From NCBI RefSeq assembly GCF_018860545.1, contig NZ_JAHKPN010000027.1:34713-98712 (forward strand): 64,000 bases of DNA. Direction: 5' to 3'. The DNA is from Winogradskyella psychrotolerans. Its GTDB lineage: Bacteria; Bacteroidota; Bacteroidia; Flavobacteriales; Flavobacteriaceae. This document shows, one piece after another, positions 34,742 to 43,707 of the stretch. Every line of letters begins with the position of its first letter. Position 1 is the stretch's first letter. The position numbers and the translations under genes are program-made. Below the pieces are notes generated by a model, which made no database searches, was not told the DNA's origin, and worked only from the letters and a program-made list of their open reading frames with translations.

Positions 34742-35708
34742 AATCATTCATTGGGGAATTATTGGAGCAGGAAAAATTGCCTCTAAATTTGCCACCGATT
34801 TGAATACTGTTTCAAACTCCAAACTCTACGCCATTGCCTCTAGAGACATAGAAAAAGCTAAAATTTTCGGTGAAGAATACAAGGCTACAATTGCGTATGG
34901 CAGTTATGAGGATTTAGTTACAGATCCTCAAATCGATGCAATTTATATAGCGACACCGCACAGTTTTCATAAAGCACATACGCTATTATGCCTCAACCAT
35001 AATAAACCGGTTTTATGTGAAAAGCCTTTTGCCATGAATTTGGAAGAGGTCGAGGAAATGATTCAACTTTCAAAAGAAAAAAGTACGCTTCTAATGGAAG
35101 CCATGTGGACGATTTTCCTTCCACATTATCAATATACTTTAGACCTACTTCAAAAAAAGCATTTTGGAAAGATTTTAAACCTTGAAGCTGATTTTGGTTT
35201 CCATCCTACTTATAATGAAACCTCACGAGTTTTTGATAAATCGGTTGGAGGAGGCAGTTTATTAGACATAGGAATTTACCCTGTGTTTGCTGCACTTTCA
35301 AGTTTAGGAAAGCCAGATAGTATTGAGGCCAAAGCGCAGTTTTTCGATTCTGGTGCCGATTCAGAATGCCTTATTAAATTTAAATATAACAAGGCTACTG
35401 CACATTTAAAAAGTACATTATTAGAACAAACAAATACCGAAGCCATCTTTCATTGCGAAAACGGCACCATAAAAATAAATGGGCGTTTTCATGAACCATC
35501 GTCTGTAACCTTGATTGATAACGATGGTCATTCTGAATTAAAAGAATTTGAGAATAACAGCATTGGTTACAGCTATGAAATTGAACATTTCAATCAACTG
35601 ATTAGAGCTGGTAAAATTGAAAGCCATATCATGACTTTTGAAAAAAGCAAACAATTGATTAGCACTTTAGACAGCATAAGACATATAATTGGCTTACACT
35701 ATGCATAA
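34731..35708 (+). CDS. Gfo/Idh/MocA-family oxidoreductase
   Basis: I place the start at TTG 34731 (MTSKIIHWGIIGAGKIASKF), just ahead of the Rossmann motif, which gives 325 residues and an 11-bp overlap with the symporter. The in-frame extension to 34620 reads through the symporter's last helices in another frame. The NAD(P)-binding GIIGAGKIA and the LCEKPFAMN motif with the conserved Lys are typical of dehydrogenases acting on sugars, inositols or aldose derivatives. The overlap suggests it handles the imported substrate. Confidence 0.88.
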   Translation: MTSKIIHWGIIGAGKIASKFATDLNTVSNSKLYAIASRDIEKAKIFGEEYKATIAYGSYEDLVTDPQIDAIYIATPHSFHKAHTLLCLNHNKPVLCEKPFAMNLEEVEEMIQLSKEKSTLLMEAMWTIFLPHYQYTLDLLQKKHFGKILNLEADFGFHPTYNETSRVFDKSVGGGSLLDIGIYPVFAALSSLGKPDSIEAKAQFFDSGADSECLIKFKYNKATAHLKSTLLEQTNTEAIFHCENGTIKINGRFHEPSSVTLIDNDGHSELKEFENNSIGYSYEIEHFNQLIRAGKIESHIMTFEKSKQLISTLDSIRHIIGLHYA

Positions 35709-35741
35709 AAAAAGCGCAACTAAACATTTAGCTACGCTTTT
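35707..35741. terminator. Bidirectional terminator
   Basis: AAAAGCG and CTAAA pair with TTTAG and CGCTTTT across a 3-base internal mismatch and a 3-nt loop. A-run and T-run flank it. It serves the convergent oxidoreductase and DUF2911 genes. Confidence 0.8.
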
Positions 35742-35762
35742 AAATTGATCAAGTCTATTTTA

Positions 35763-36608
35763 TTACTTCGCTCCCCATTCTTTAAGAGAGTCCTTATTCA
35801 TTTTTACATAATCAGCATTACCTGCTGCTTCCGATTTCGCTAAAGATTCTTTGGCGATAGCAATGGCTTTCTTTTTGTCTCCTAAGGCGGCATAGATTAA
35901 AGACTGTTTTCTCAATTGGTAAAACATAGGTTCTTTAGTCATAGACATGGCTTTATCCATCCATTCTTTTGCTTGTTCTAAATCTTTACCTTCAGATAAG
36001 TTATACACAGCAGCAGCATAATAATCGTTAGCTGATGGTCCTGCCATTACTTTTTCAATAGAAGCCGTTACTGTTTTAGCAGTTGGAACTTCAAATTTTA
36101 AATTAGCCATTGTGCTCTCCCAGATAAAACCTAATTCTGCAGAACCACTAGTTAAATTATCAAAAGTAATTGTAAAGGTTTCAACTTTCATTGGTAATTG
36201 CATGGTTTCAATTGTCACTTTAGCAGCAACTTTAGCAGCATCAATAGTTTTTGGTGTTCCCCAATTGTTAGTGTCACTATAGAAAATTACTTCCCATGAT
36301 TTTTCAGAAGGTGTGATAAAAATAGCATAAGATCCCGCTTTTAAAGTATGACCAGCAATAACCACGTCATCACTAAATGTAACCATCGTATTTTTATTAG
36401 CTCCTGCTCTCCATAATTTTCCATAAGGCACTAAGTCGCCAAAAATAGTTCTTCCATTCATGCTCGGACGCGAATATTCTAAGGTAACCTCCGTCAAACC
36501 GACCTTCTGCTCTATTTTAGAAAAAGGACTTGGTTGTGGTGTTTCAATTTGTGCATTTACCGAAAACATCATAGTTAAGGCAAAGGTAAAAAGTACTAAT
36601 TTTTTCAT
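35763..36608 (-). CDS. DUF2911-domain exported protein
   Basis: The 281-residue protein has a signal peptide (MKKLVLFTFALTMMFSVNAQ) and the DUF2911 domain (VTLEYSRPSMNGRTIFGDLVPYGKLWRAGANKNT, about 35-68). The C-terminal 80 residues are helical and resemble tetratricopeptide repeats (EQAKEWMDKAMSM, KKAIAIAKESLAKS). DUF2911 proteins are frequent in Bacteroidetes, and their function is unknown. Confidence 0.9.
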   Translation of the reverse strand: MKKLVLFTFALTMMFSVNAQIETPQPSPFSKIEQKVGLTEVTLEYSRPSMNGRTIFGDLVPYGKLWRAGANKNTMVTFSDDVVIAGHTLKAGSYAIFITPSEKSWEVIFYSDTNNWGTPKTIDAAKVAAKVTIETMQLPMKVETFTITFDNLTSGSAELGFIWESTMANLKFEVPTAKTVTASIEKVMAGPSANDYYAAAVYNLSEGKDLEQAKEWMDKAMSMTKEPMFYQLRKQSLIYAALGDKKKAIAIAKESLAKSEAAGNADYVKMNKDSLKEWGAK

Positions 36609-36737
36609 TTTTTTTTGTGTTAAGTGTTCTTAATTTTCACTTGTAAAATTACGACTTAACCTAAGCTAGAGATGTTAATAAAATCTTAAAATGAGATAGA
36701 TAGACCTTTCGGCATAACACATTTTTTTGTTAAATAA

Positions 36738-36774
36738 TTTGAATTCACACTCTTTCATCGTAATATTGCAATAT
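36738..36774 (+). promoter_or_regulatory. Promoter and ArsR operator of the arsenic operon
   Basis: TTTG (36738-36741) is followed after 19 bp by TAATATTG (36761-36768), one base off TAnnTTTG. The perfect 12-bp palindrome ATATTGCAATAT (36763-36774) overlaps the -7 box and the expected start point, so ArsR bound there would block RNA polymerase. The arsR ATG follows at 36792. Confidence 0.75.
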
Positions 36775-36791
36775 AATAATATAGAATTACT

Positions 36792-37124
36792 ATGGGAGTC
36801 ACTAAATCAGAAATTTTCACAGCAGAACAAAATCAAATTTCTAGCATTGCTAAAGTTTTTGGTCATCCCGCTAGAGTGGCTATCCTTCAACATTTATTTA
36901 AGATAGATTCCTGCATTTGCGGTGATTTAGTGGATGAAATTGGTTTAGCACAACCAACCATCTCTCAACACTTGAAAGAATTAAAAAAAATTGGACTTAT
37001 TAAAGGCAATATTGAAGGCACTAGTATTTGCTATTGTATAGATAAAGAGAATTGGACTCACATGAAAACCACCTTAGCAGCCTTTCTAGACCAAGATCTT
37101 GAAGAAACTAACGATTGTTGTTAA
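36792..37124 (+). CDS. arsR: ArsR-family repressor of the arsenic operon
   Basis: The 110-residue winged-helix protein has the ArsR core ARVAILQHLFKIDSCICGDLVDEIGLAQPTIS(QHLKEL), with two Cys in CICGDL of helix alpha-3, the known arsenite-sensing position in many ArsR proteins. The recognition helix is AQPTISQHL. It ends in Asp-Cys-Cys, giving extra thiols. It should release its palindrome at 36763 when arsenite binds. The next gene follows after 21 bp. Confidence 0.92.
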   Translation: MGVTKSEIFTAEQNQISSIAKVFGHPARVAILQHLFKIDSCICGDLVDEIGLAQPTISQHLKELKKIGLIKGNIEGTSICYCIDKENWTHMKTTLAAFLDQDLEETNDCC

Positions 37125-37145
37125 ATAACATTAAAACATACACCT

Positions 37146-37619
37146 ATGAAACTATCAGAAATTAAATCAAAATTAAAAACATTAGACACTATTGCGTTTC
37201 AATTACCAAATGGCACTTTAGTACCAAACCATTTTCATGTGACTGAAGTTGGAAAAGTCTCAAAACACTTCATCGATTGTGGTGGTACTGTGAGAACCGA
37301 AAATGTAGCAAACTTCCAACTATGGGAAGCAGATGATTACGATCACAGATTACATCCTGAAAAATTACTAAGTATTATTGAGCTTTCAGAAAAGGTATTA
37401 CAAATTGAAGACTTAGACATCGAGGTAGAATATCAAGGAGAGACTATCGGAAAATATGGTTTAGACTTTGATGGCAAACACTTTTTATTAACAACGAAGT
37501 TGACAGATTGTTTAGCAAAAGATAAGTGCGGCATCCCTGAAGCAAAACCAAAATTAAAATTATCGGAATTACAAGATCAAGCCGCTTCGTGTTGTGGACC
37601 TGATTCTGGATGTTGTTAA
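37146..37619 (+). CDS. DUF6428 protein with cysteine-rich tail
   Basis: The 157-residue protein matches the DUF6428 family found in arsenic loci of Flavobacteriia. The body shows NGTLVPNHFHVTEVGKV and QLWEADDYDHRLHPEKL; the tail reads AASCCGPDSGCC with two vicinal Cys pairs, a typical soft-metal binding arrangement. It may bind arsenite or act as its chaperone. That role is inferred from operon and tail only. Confidence 0.8.
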   Translation: MKLSEIKSKLKTLDTIAFQLPNGTLVPNHFHVTEVGKVSKHFIDCGGTVRTENVANFQLWEADDYDHRLHPEKLLSIIELSEKVLQIEDLDIEVEYQGETIGKYGLDFDGKHFLLTTKLTDCLAKDKCGIPEAKPKLKLSELQDQAASCCGPDSGCC

Positions 37620-37643
37620 TCATTAATTTTTTACACAAACATT

Positions 37644-38258
37644 ATGCTATACCAATCTATTGAAAGCCAAATAGAACAATTAAATTTTGATTCTATTATT
37701 GCAGAACGAAAAACTATTTTACAACCACTTATAGATTTTATTCAACAAAAAGTAAGTGAGAATGCTATTATAAACTTAAATTTTATTTGTACACATAATT
37801 CGCGTCGCAGTCATTTATCGCAAGTTTGGGCCCAGGTTATGGCTACTTATTTTGATATTAAAAATGTGTATTGTTATTCTGGCGGAACAGAAGCGACAGC
37901 GCTTTTTGCTGTAGTTGCAAAAACGTTAGAAAACACTGGATTTAAAATTGAAATGCTATCTAACGGTAGCAACCCAGTTTACAGTATTAAATTTTCGAAA
38001 AATGCACATCCTGTTATTGGTTTTTCAAAAACCTTTGATGCACAATTTAACCCGATGTCATCGTTTACAGCAATCATGACCTGCTCTAGTGCAGATCAAG
38101 GCTGTCCATTTATTGCAGGTGCAGAAAAACGAATTCCTATTACATATGAAGATCCAAAAGCATTTGACAATACGCCACAGCAATTGGAAAAATATGAGGA
38201 ACGTAGCCTTCAAATTGCTACAGAACTAAAATATGTGTTTTCAAACATTACAAAATAA
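37644..38258 (+). CDS. ArsC-like arsenate reductase of the low-molecular-weight phosphatase fold
   Basis: The 204-residue protein has the P-loop CTHNSRRS (CX5R type, about residues 51-58) and a later Cys pair in [19 protein letters not shown] that fits the resolving cysteines of thioredoxin-coupled ArsC enzymes. It should reduce arsenate to arsenite for export by the next gene, whose start lies 5 bp downstream. It is longer than the usual 130-140 residue ArsC because of an N-terminal extension of about 45 residues. Confidence 0.85.
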   Translation: MLYQSIESQIEQLNFDSIIAERKTILQPLIDFIQQKVSENAIINLNFICTHNSRRSHLSQVWAQVMATYFDIKNVYCYSGGTEATALFAVVAKTLENTGFKIEMLSNGSNPVYSIKFSKNAHPVIGFSKTFDAQFNPMSSFTAIMTCSSADQGCPFIAGAEKRIPITYEDPKAFDNTPQQLEKYEERSLQIATELKYVFSNITK

Positions 38259-38263
38259 TTACC

Positions 38264-39319
38264 ATGACTGCAATCAATAAAAAATTAAGCTTTTTAGATA
38301 ACTATCTTACATTATGGATTTTTATAGCTATGGCTATAGGTGTTGGTATCGGCTTTTTTGTCCCCTCATTTCCTGAGTTAGTGGAGTCTTATAGTAGTGG
38401 AACCACTAACATTCCAATCGCTATTGGGCTCATTTTAATGATGTATCCTCCATTGGCAAAAGTGAATTACGCCTTACTACCAAAAGTGTTTAAAGATGTC
38501 AAAGTCTTATCTATTTCTTTGGTTTTAAACTGGGTGCTTGGTCCTGTTTTAATGTTTGTGTTGGCCATTACATTTTTAAGAGACTATCCAGAATATATGG
38601 TTGGCCTAATCTTAATAGGTTTAGCACGCTGTATTGCTATGGTTTTAGTTTGGAATGATTTAGCAGAAGGCAGTAGTGAATACGGAGCTGGTTTGGTTGC
38701 TTTGAATAGTATATTTCAAGTGTTTGCATACAGTTTTTATGCCTACTTGTTTATTACGGTCCTTCCTCCCTATTTTGGTTTTGAAGGTGCCATCGTAAAT
38801 ATTTCTATTGCGACCATTGCCGAGAGTGTTGCCATTTATTTAGGTATTCCGTTTTTATTGGGTATTCTTTCGCGTTTAATTTTGGTAAAACTTAAAGGTG
38901 AAGACTGGTACACTACCAAATTTATTCCCGCCATTTCTCCAATGACCTTAATTGCGTTATTATTTACTATTGTAGTTATGTTTTCACTCAAAGGGGAGCT
39001 TATAGTGGAGATACCAATGGACGTTTTAATTATTGCAGTACCTTTATTAATATATTTCGCATTAATGTTTCTTATTGGCTTTTTCGTCAGTAAAGCCATG
39101 GGAGCCACTTACGATAAAAACGCAGCAATCGCATTTACAGCGGCTGGTAACAACTTTGAATTAGCCATTGCTGTAGCAATCGCTGTGTTTGGATTGAATT
39201 CTGGACAAGCATTCGCGGGCGTTGTTGGACCTTTGGTAGAAGTACCTGCTTTAATTCTATTGGTAAGAGTCGCATTTTGGTTACGTAAAAAGTACTATCT
39301 ACCTAAAGCCACCTCATAA
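38264..39319 (+). CDS. arsB: ACR3-family arsenite efflux permease
   Basis: The 351-residue membrane protein has ten hydrophobic helices and ACR3 signature parts: [23 protein letters not shown] with the essential Cys of helix 4, and [20 protein letters not shown] near residue 290. It expels As(III) across the inner membrane. It ends the arsR-DUF6428-arsC-acr3 operon. Confidence 0.95.
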   Translation: MTAINKKLSFLDNYLTLWIFIAMAIGVGIGFFVPSFPELVESYSSGTTNIPIAIGLILMMYPPLAKVNYALLPKVFKDVKVLSISLVLNWVLGPVLMFVLAITFLRDYPEYMVGLILIGLARCIAMVLVWNDLAEGSSEYGAGLVALNSIFQVFAYSFYAYLFITVLPPYFGFEGAIVNISIATIAESVAIYLGIPFLLGILSRLILVKLKGEDWYTTKFIPAISPMTLIALLFTIVVMFSLKGELIVEIPMDVLIIAVPLLIYFALMFLIGFFVSKAMGATYDKNAAIAFTAAGNNFELAIAVAIAVFGLNSGQAFAGVVGPLVEVPALILLVRVAFWLRKKYYLPKATS

Positions 39320-39343
39320 CATACCACGATATCAGAAATTGCT

Positions 39344-39395
39344 GTTAAATTTTGTTTAACTAATAGATTAAATCGTTAAACATTCCGTATTTTTA
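39344..39395 (+). promoter_or_regulatory. Shared promoter module A of the photolyase island
   Basis: GTTAAATTTTGTTTAAC (39344-39360), 14 bp, GTTAAAC (39375-39381), ATT, 3 bp and TATTTTTA (39388-39395). The same elements at the same spacings occur before the 143-aa gene at 48137-48188. No TTTG stands at -33. A further palindrome TTGTAA-N5-TTACAA (39398-39414) touches the start codon and may be the TetR-type protein's own operator. The recognising factor is unknown. Confidence 0.6.
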
Positions 39396-39413
39396 CATTG
39401 TAAATTAATTACA

Positions 39414-40070
39414 ATGGCAAAAAAGAAAAATTTAACGCAAAGAGATATCATTTCATTTTACATGGATTACGTGTTAACCCATGATAAAAAACCAAATTCG
39501 GTATATGCCTTTGCAAAGGATAACAATTTTGAAGAACAGAAATTCTATGAATTTTTTAATTCTTTTGAATTACTAGAACAATCAATATTTAAAGTATTTT
39601 TTGATAATACTATAAGCGTGCTACACAAGAGTGAAGATTATCATTCATTTGATGCACGCAATAAATTACTTAGCTTCTATTTTACGTTTTTCGAAGTATT
39701 AACGGCAAATAGAAGCTACGTGATTCATGCCCTTAAGTCAGATAAAAATAAACTTAAGTCTTTAAAAACATTATCCCTTTTAAGAAAAAGCTTCACGGAT
39801 TACATAGGGCATTTAGGCATTAAGACTATCGATCTTAAGCAAGAAAAACTTGAAGACCTAAAACACAAAGCTTTAAAAGAATCGGCTTGGGTGCAATTGT
39901 TAATCACCATGAAATTTTGGTTAGATGACACCTCTGCCTTATTTGAAAAAACAGATGTATTTATTGAAAAATCCGTACAGGCTAGTTTTGATGTTATCGA
40001 TACCACTCCTTTAAAAAGTCTTATTGACTTTGGTAAATTCTTATACAAAGAAAAAATACACTCCAACTAG
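39414..40070 (+). CDS. TetR-like transcriptional regulator
   Basis: The 218-residue protein has an N-terminal helix-turn-helix resembling TetR (TQRDIISFYMDYVLTHDKKPNSVYAFAKDNNFEEQKFYEFFNS, split over residues 6-50) and an all-helical ligand domain. It overlaps nothing but abuts the ABC1 kinase gene with no gap (stop at 40068-40070, ATG 40071). As the first gene of the light/stress island it is the local candidate regulator. No B12-binding or blue-light domain is present in it. Confidence 0.82.
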   Translation: MAKKKNLTQRDIISFYMDYVLTHDKKPNSVYAFAKDNNFEEQKFYEFFNSFELLEQSIFKVFFDNTISVLHKSEDYHSFDARNKLLSFYFTFFEVLTANRSYVIHALKSDKNKLKSLKTLSLLRKSFTDYIGHLGIKTIDLKQEKLEDLKHKALKESAWVQLLITMKFWLDDTSALFEKTDVFIEKSVQASFDVIDTTPLKSLIDFGKFLYKEKIHSN

Positions 40071-41381
40071 ATGAAAACAATAGATAGTATTCCAATTACA
40101 AAAATTTCTAGAGCCACTAAATTGGTGTCTACAGGTGCAAAAGTTGGTGTGAATTATTTAAAGTATTACGGTGATAAAATGGTAAATTCTGAAGAAGATG
40201 CCAAAGCACGCCTTAATCAGAATAATGCCGAAGATATTTACGATAGCTTAAAAACCTTAAAAGGAAGTGCGCTAAAAGTAGCACAAATGTTGAGCATGGA
40301 AAAAAGCATTTTGCCTCAGGCTTATGTCGAAAAATTTTCTTTATCTCAATTTTCGGTGCCGCCATTATCACCGCCTTTGGTCATAAAAACATTTAAAAAA
40401 TATTTTGGAAAACATCCCGAAGATTTATTCGATACTTTTAACGTAACTTCTGTCAATGCTGCTAGTATAGGTCAAGTCCATATGGCAGAGAAGGATGGGA
40501 AAAAACTTGCTGTGAAAATCCAATATCCAGGAGTTGCGGAAAGTATCGCGTCAGATTTAGCTTTGGTTAAACCTATTGCTATTAAGATGTTTAACATTAA
40601 AGGAAAAGATTCAGATAAGTATTTTAAAGAGGTTGAAAATAAATTAACCGAAGAAACCAATTACATTTTAGAAATTGAACAAAGCAAAGCGGTTGCAAAC
40701 GCTTGCCAACATATTCCTAATCTAAAATTTCCAAAATATTACGAGGAATATTCATCTGAACGCATCATCACTATGGATTACATGAAAGGCGAACACCTTT
40801 CAGAATTTGTAATGCACAACACAGATGAAGCCTTAGCCAATCAGTTAGGCCAAGCCCTTTGGGATTTTTATATGTTTCAAATTCACAATTTAAGAAAAGT
40901 ACATGCAGACCCACATCCTGGAAATTTTTTAATTTCGGAAGAAGGCAATTTAATTGCATTAGACTTTGGCTGTATGAAAACCATTCCAGAAGATTTCTAC
41001 ATTCCTTATTTCGAATTAGCTGAAAAAGAATGCATCGACAATCCAAAATTATTCACTGAGAAATTATACGAATTAGAAATTCTTAGAAAGGATGATTCAG
41101 AGGAAGAAATAAAATTCTTTAGTGCTATGTTTCATGAGTTATTAAGCTTGTTTACCAAACCATTTCATGTTGAAGAATTTGATTTTTCAAATCCAGAATT
41201 TTTCAATCAAATTTCAGAAATGGGACAACGGTATTCAAAAAGCACTGAACTTAGAAACATGAATGGCAATAGAGGTTCTAAACACTTTATTTACATCAAT
41301 AGAACCTTCTTTGGACTGTATAATTTAATGTTCGATTTAAAATCTAAAAACGTTAAAATCAATAATTTCAAAAATCTATAG
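40071..41381 (+). CDS. ABC1/UbiB-family atypical kinase
   Basis: The 436-residue protein has the ABC1 (ADCK) features: the KxGQ-like segment LKVAQMLSMEKSILP, an Ala-rich loop SVNAASIGQVHMA in place of the Gly-rich loop, the ATP Lys in AVKIQYPG, the catalytic stretch HADPHPGNFLI and the metal-binding LDFGC. Family members support quinone biosynthesis and stress responses. It lacks an obvious C-terminal membrane anchor. The next gene starts directly after its stop. Confidence 0.92.
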   Translation: MKTIDSIPITKISRATKLVSTGAKVGVNYLKYYGDKMVNSEEDAKARLNQNNAEDIYDSLKTLKGSALKVAQMLSMEKSILPQAYVEKFSLSQFSVPPLSPPLVIKTFKKYFGKHPEDLFDTFNVTSVNAASIGQVHMAEKDGKKLAVKIQYPGVAESIASDLALVKPIAIKMFNIKGKDSDKYFKEVENKLTEETNYILEIEQSKAVANACQHIPNLKFPKYYEEYSSERIITMDYMKGEHLSEFVMHNTDEALANQLGQALWDFYMFQIHNLRKVHADPHPGNFLISEEGNLIALDFGCMKTIPEDFYIPYFELAEKECIDNPKLFTEKLYELEILRKDDSEEEIKFFSAMFHELLSLFTKPFHVEEFDFSNPEFFNQISEMGQRYSKSTELRNMNGNRGSKHFIYINRTFFGLYNLMFDLKSKNVKINNFKNL

Positions 41382-42020
41382 ATGTTAGAATTTACCAGTG
41401 ACGACTTTGAAAAAATGGACCATTTATACCGAATTAACCTCATTAACAGTTGTTCTGGTTATAAATCTGCAAATCTCATTGGCACAAAAAGCGAAGATGG
41501 TATTAGTAATGTCGCTGTATTTAGTTCTGTAACGCATTTGGGCTCAAATCCTGCTTTGTTAGGTTTCTTTTTGAGGCCAACAACAGTAATGCGTAACACT
41601 TATTCTAACTTAAAAACCACAGGGAAATATACCATTAATCACGTCCATTCTGATATCTTAAAAGACGCACATCATACGTCTGCAAAATACGATTCAAACA
41701 TATCAGAATTCGATGCTACACAACTCACTGAAGACTATAAAGCTGATTTTTTAGCACCTTTTGTAAAGAATGCGCCTGTACAATTGGCTATGCAATTTGT
41801 TGAAGAATATCCTATTGCTGCCAACAATACGATTTTGGTTATTGGTAAAATTGAAACCTTATACCTAAATAATAATTTACTAGAAAAAGACGGTTTTGTA
41901 AATTTATCTAAAGGAAACGTAGCAACTATAAACGGACTCGACGGTTATGCTATTCCAGAATTAAAAACCCGTTTGGACTACCAAAGACCTAAACCAGAAT
42001 TTGTAAACTCTAAAAGCTAA
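41382..42020 (+). CDS. Flavin reductase-like FMN-binding protein
   Basis: The 212-residue protein fits the FMN-binding split barrel family: SGYKSANLIGTKSEDGISNVAVFSSV near residues 25-50 and LLGFFLRPTTVMRNTYSNLK. Members reduce flavins with NAD(P)H or bind FMN. It could supply reduced flavin for the photolyases of the same operon, but this is inferred from position. Its stop overlaps the next start by one base. Confidence 0.88.
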   Translation: MLEFTSDDFEKMDHLYRINLINSCSGYKSANLIGTKSEDGISNVAVFSSVTHLGSNPALLGFFLRPTTVMRNTYSNLKTTGKYTINHVHSDILKDAHHTSAKYDSNISEFDATQLTEDYKADFLAPFVKNAPVQLAMQFVEEYPIAANNTILVIGKIETLYLNNNLLEKDGFVNLSKGNVATINGLDGYAIPELKTRLDYQRPKPEFVNSKS

Positions 42021-43438
42021 TGCGCATATTAATCACAGGTACCACAGGCTATATTGCCAAAAGACTCGCACTTCAATTACTTGAAAATGAGCATGAATTA
42101 ATCTGTTGTGTACGTGATTTAAACCGAATTCCAGATGAAATTGAGGACCATCCGTTATGTTCTTTTATAAAGGTAGATTTCTTAAAACCTGAAGATGCTG
42201 AAATTCCAAAAGACATCGATGCCGCGTATTATCTGATTCATTCCATGGCTACAAGTTCTGATGATTTTGAAGATTTAGAACAGCAATGTGCCCAAAATTT
42301 TAAAGACCTCGTTGAACCAACCAACTGTAAACAAGTCCTTTTTTTAAGTGGCATTGTTAACGATGCGTCGTTGTCTAAACACTTAAAATCGAGATTACAG
42401 GTTGAAAACACATTAAAATCAGATAACTACGCACTTACCACGTTTAGAGCAGGCATCATTGTTGGTAGCGGAAGTGCGTCTTTCGAAATTATAAGAGATA
42501 TCGTAGAAAAGTTACCGTTTATGATTACACCAAAATGGCTCAATACAAAAACACAACCCTTAGCCGTTCGCGATGTGCTCAACTTTTTAGCAGGTGGTTT
42601 AGGCAAAACCGAATTGTATAATAATTCTTATGATATTTTCGGTCCGGAAGTACTGACCTACAAAGAAATGCTACTTCAATTTGCCAAAGTTAGAGGTTTA
42701 AAACGATACATTGTGACGTTACCTGTGCTAACACCAAAACTTTCGTCGTATTGGCTATATTTTGTAACCTCTACGTCGTTTAAATTGGCAGCTGCTTTGG
42801 TTGACAGTATGAAGGTTGAAGTGATTGGCAAATCAAGCAACATCAACAGCATTATTGGTATTGAACCCATGGATTACAAAACTGCTGTGGATTTAGCTTT
42901 TCAGAAAATTGAACAAAATGCTGTGATATCGAGTTGGAAAGATGCTGTGAGCAGCGGACGATTTAAAGACCAATTATCGAAGCATATTGAACTACCAAAA
43001 TTCGGCTGTTTTAAAGACGTCAAGCAACGTAAAGTGACTGACGAAGAATTTACATTAAATAAAATTTGGGCCATTGGTGGCCGAAATGGTTGGTACAGCT
43101 TTAACGGCTTATGGAAACTAAGAGGTTATATGGACAAACTTTTTGGTGGTGTTGGCTTAAGACGTGGAAGAACAAGCGACACCAATCTAGAAGCTGGCGA
43201 CGCCCTAGATTTCTGGCGCGTTTTATATGCGAATAAAGAAGAAAAACGACTCTTACTTTTCGCAGAAATGCGTTTACCTGGCGAAGCTTGGTTAGAATTT
43301 AAAATCGAAAATGGCCAATTGCACCAATGTGCAGTTTTTAGACCTAAAGGCATTTGGGGACGCTTATATTGGTATGCCGTTTTACCGTTTCATGCCTTTG
43401 TTTTTAATGGTATGATTAACGCTTTGGTAAAAAAATGA
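42020..43438 (+). CDS. SDR/NmrA-like protein with C-terminal DUF2867
   Basis: The 472-residue protein has an atypical SDR Rossmann domain (ITGTTGYIAKRLALQLL at 4-20; NAD-binding style) of about 300 residues and a C-terminal DUF2867 domain (WAIGGRNGWYSFNGLWKLRGY, GDALDFWRVL). This fusion is known from many bacteria, including photolyase gene neighbourhoods, with no defined reaction. It is the last gene before the palindromic element at 43447. Confidence 0.9.
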   Translation: MRILITGTTGYIAKRLALQLLENEHELICCVRDLNRIPDEIEDHPLCSFIKVDFLKPEDAEIPKDIDAAYYLIHSMATSSDDFEDLEQQCAQNFKDLVEPTNCKQVLFLSGIVNDASLSKHLKSRLQVENTLKSDNYALTTFRAGIIVGSGSASFEIIRDIVEKLPFMITPKWLNTKTQPLAVRDVLNFLAGGLGKTELYNNSYDIFGPEVLTYKEMLLQFAKVRGLKRYIVTLPVLTPKLSSYWLYFVTSTSFKLAAALVDSMKVEVIGKSSNINSIIGIEPMDYKTAVDLAFQKIEQNAVISSWKDAVSSGRFKDQLSKHIELPKFGCFKDVKQRKVTDEEFTLNKIWAIGGRNGWYSFNGLWKLRGYMDKLFGGVGLRRGRTSDTNLEAGDALDFWRVLYANKEEKRLLLFAEMRLPGEAWLEFKIENGQLHQCAVFRPKGIWGRLYWYAVLPFHAFVFNGMINALVKK

Positions 43439-43446
43439 GAATGAAA

Positions 43447-43528
43447 ACACCCCTGAAGTCCCCTCAAGGGGACAATAGTAACAGATAAACTTTGAAGGAT
43501 TGTCCCCTTGAGGGGACTTTAAGGGTGT
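43447..43528. repeat. Large nested palindrome, dispersed element
   Basis: A 30-bp left arm (43447-43476) and right arm (43499-43528) are inverted copies with 28 matches, around a 22-bp centre. Each arm is itself palindromic through GTCCCC-TCAA-GGGGAC. Degenerate single-arm copies lie at 51939-51961 and 62622-62652. It may act as a terminator or mRNA-stabilising hairpin between the SDR gene and DUF2256. Confidence 0.75.
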
Positions 43529-43554
43529 AAATACTATAGAATAGTTTTAATGAC

Positions 43555-43707
43555 ATGCCAAAAGGAATTAAAAAGAAAAATTTACCACAGAAAACATGTG
43601 TGTCTTGTAACCGTCCTTTCACATGGCGTAAAAAATGGGAACGCGATTGGGAAGACGTAAAATATTGTAGCGACAGATGCAAAAATCAAAAAATAATAGC
43701 AATTTAA
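43555..43707 (+). CDS. DUF2256 small zinc-finger-like protein (50 aa)
   Basis: The 50-residue frame reads [20 protein letters not shown] and continues [20 protein letters not shown] before a final [10 protein letters not shown]. Four Cys in CxxC and CxxxC pairs and the [15 protein letters not shown] motif identify DUF2256, a family usually encoded next to photolyases and cryptochromes. Its last 31 bp overlap the CRY-DASH start in another frame, so the two are translationally linked. Confidence 0.88.
   Translation: MPKGIKKKNLPQKTCVSCNRPFTWRKKWERDWEDVKYCSDRCKNQKIIAI

Noticed and set aside
43464..43682. Minus-strand frame of 72 codons
   Set aside because: It runs through the palindromic element and opposite DUF2256; no family match.
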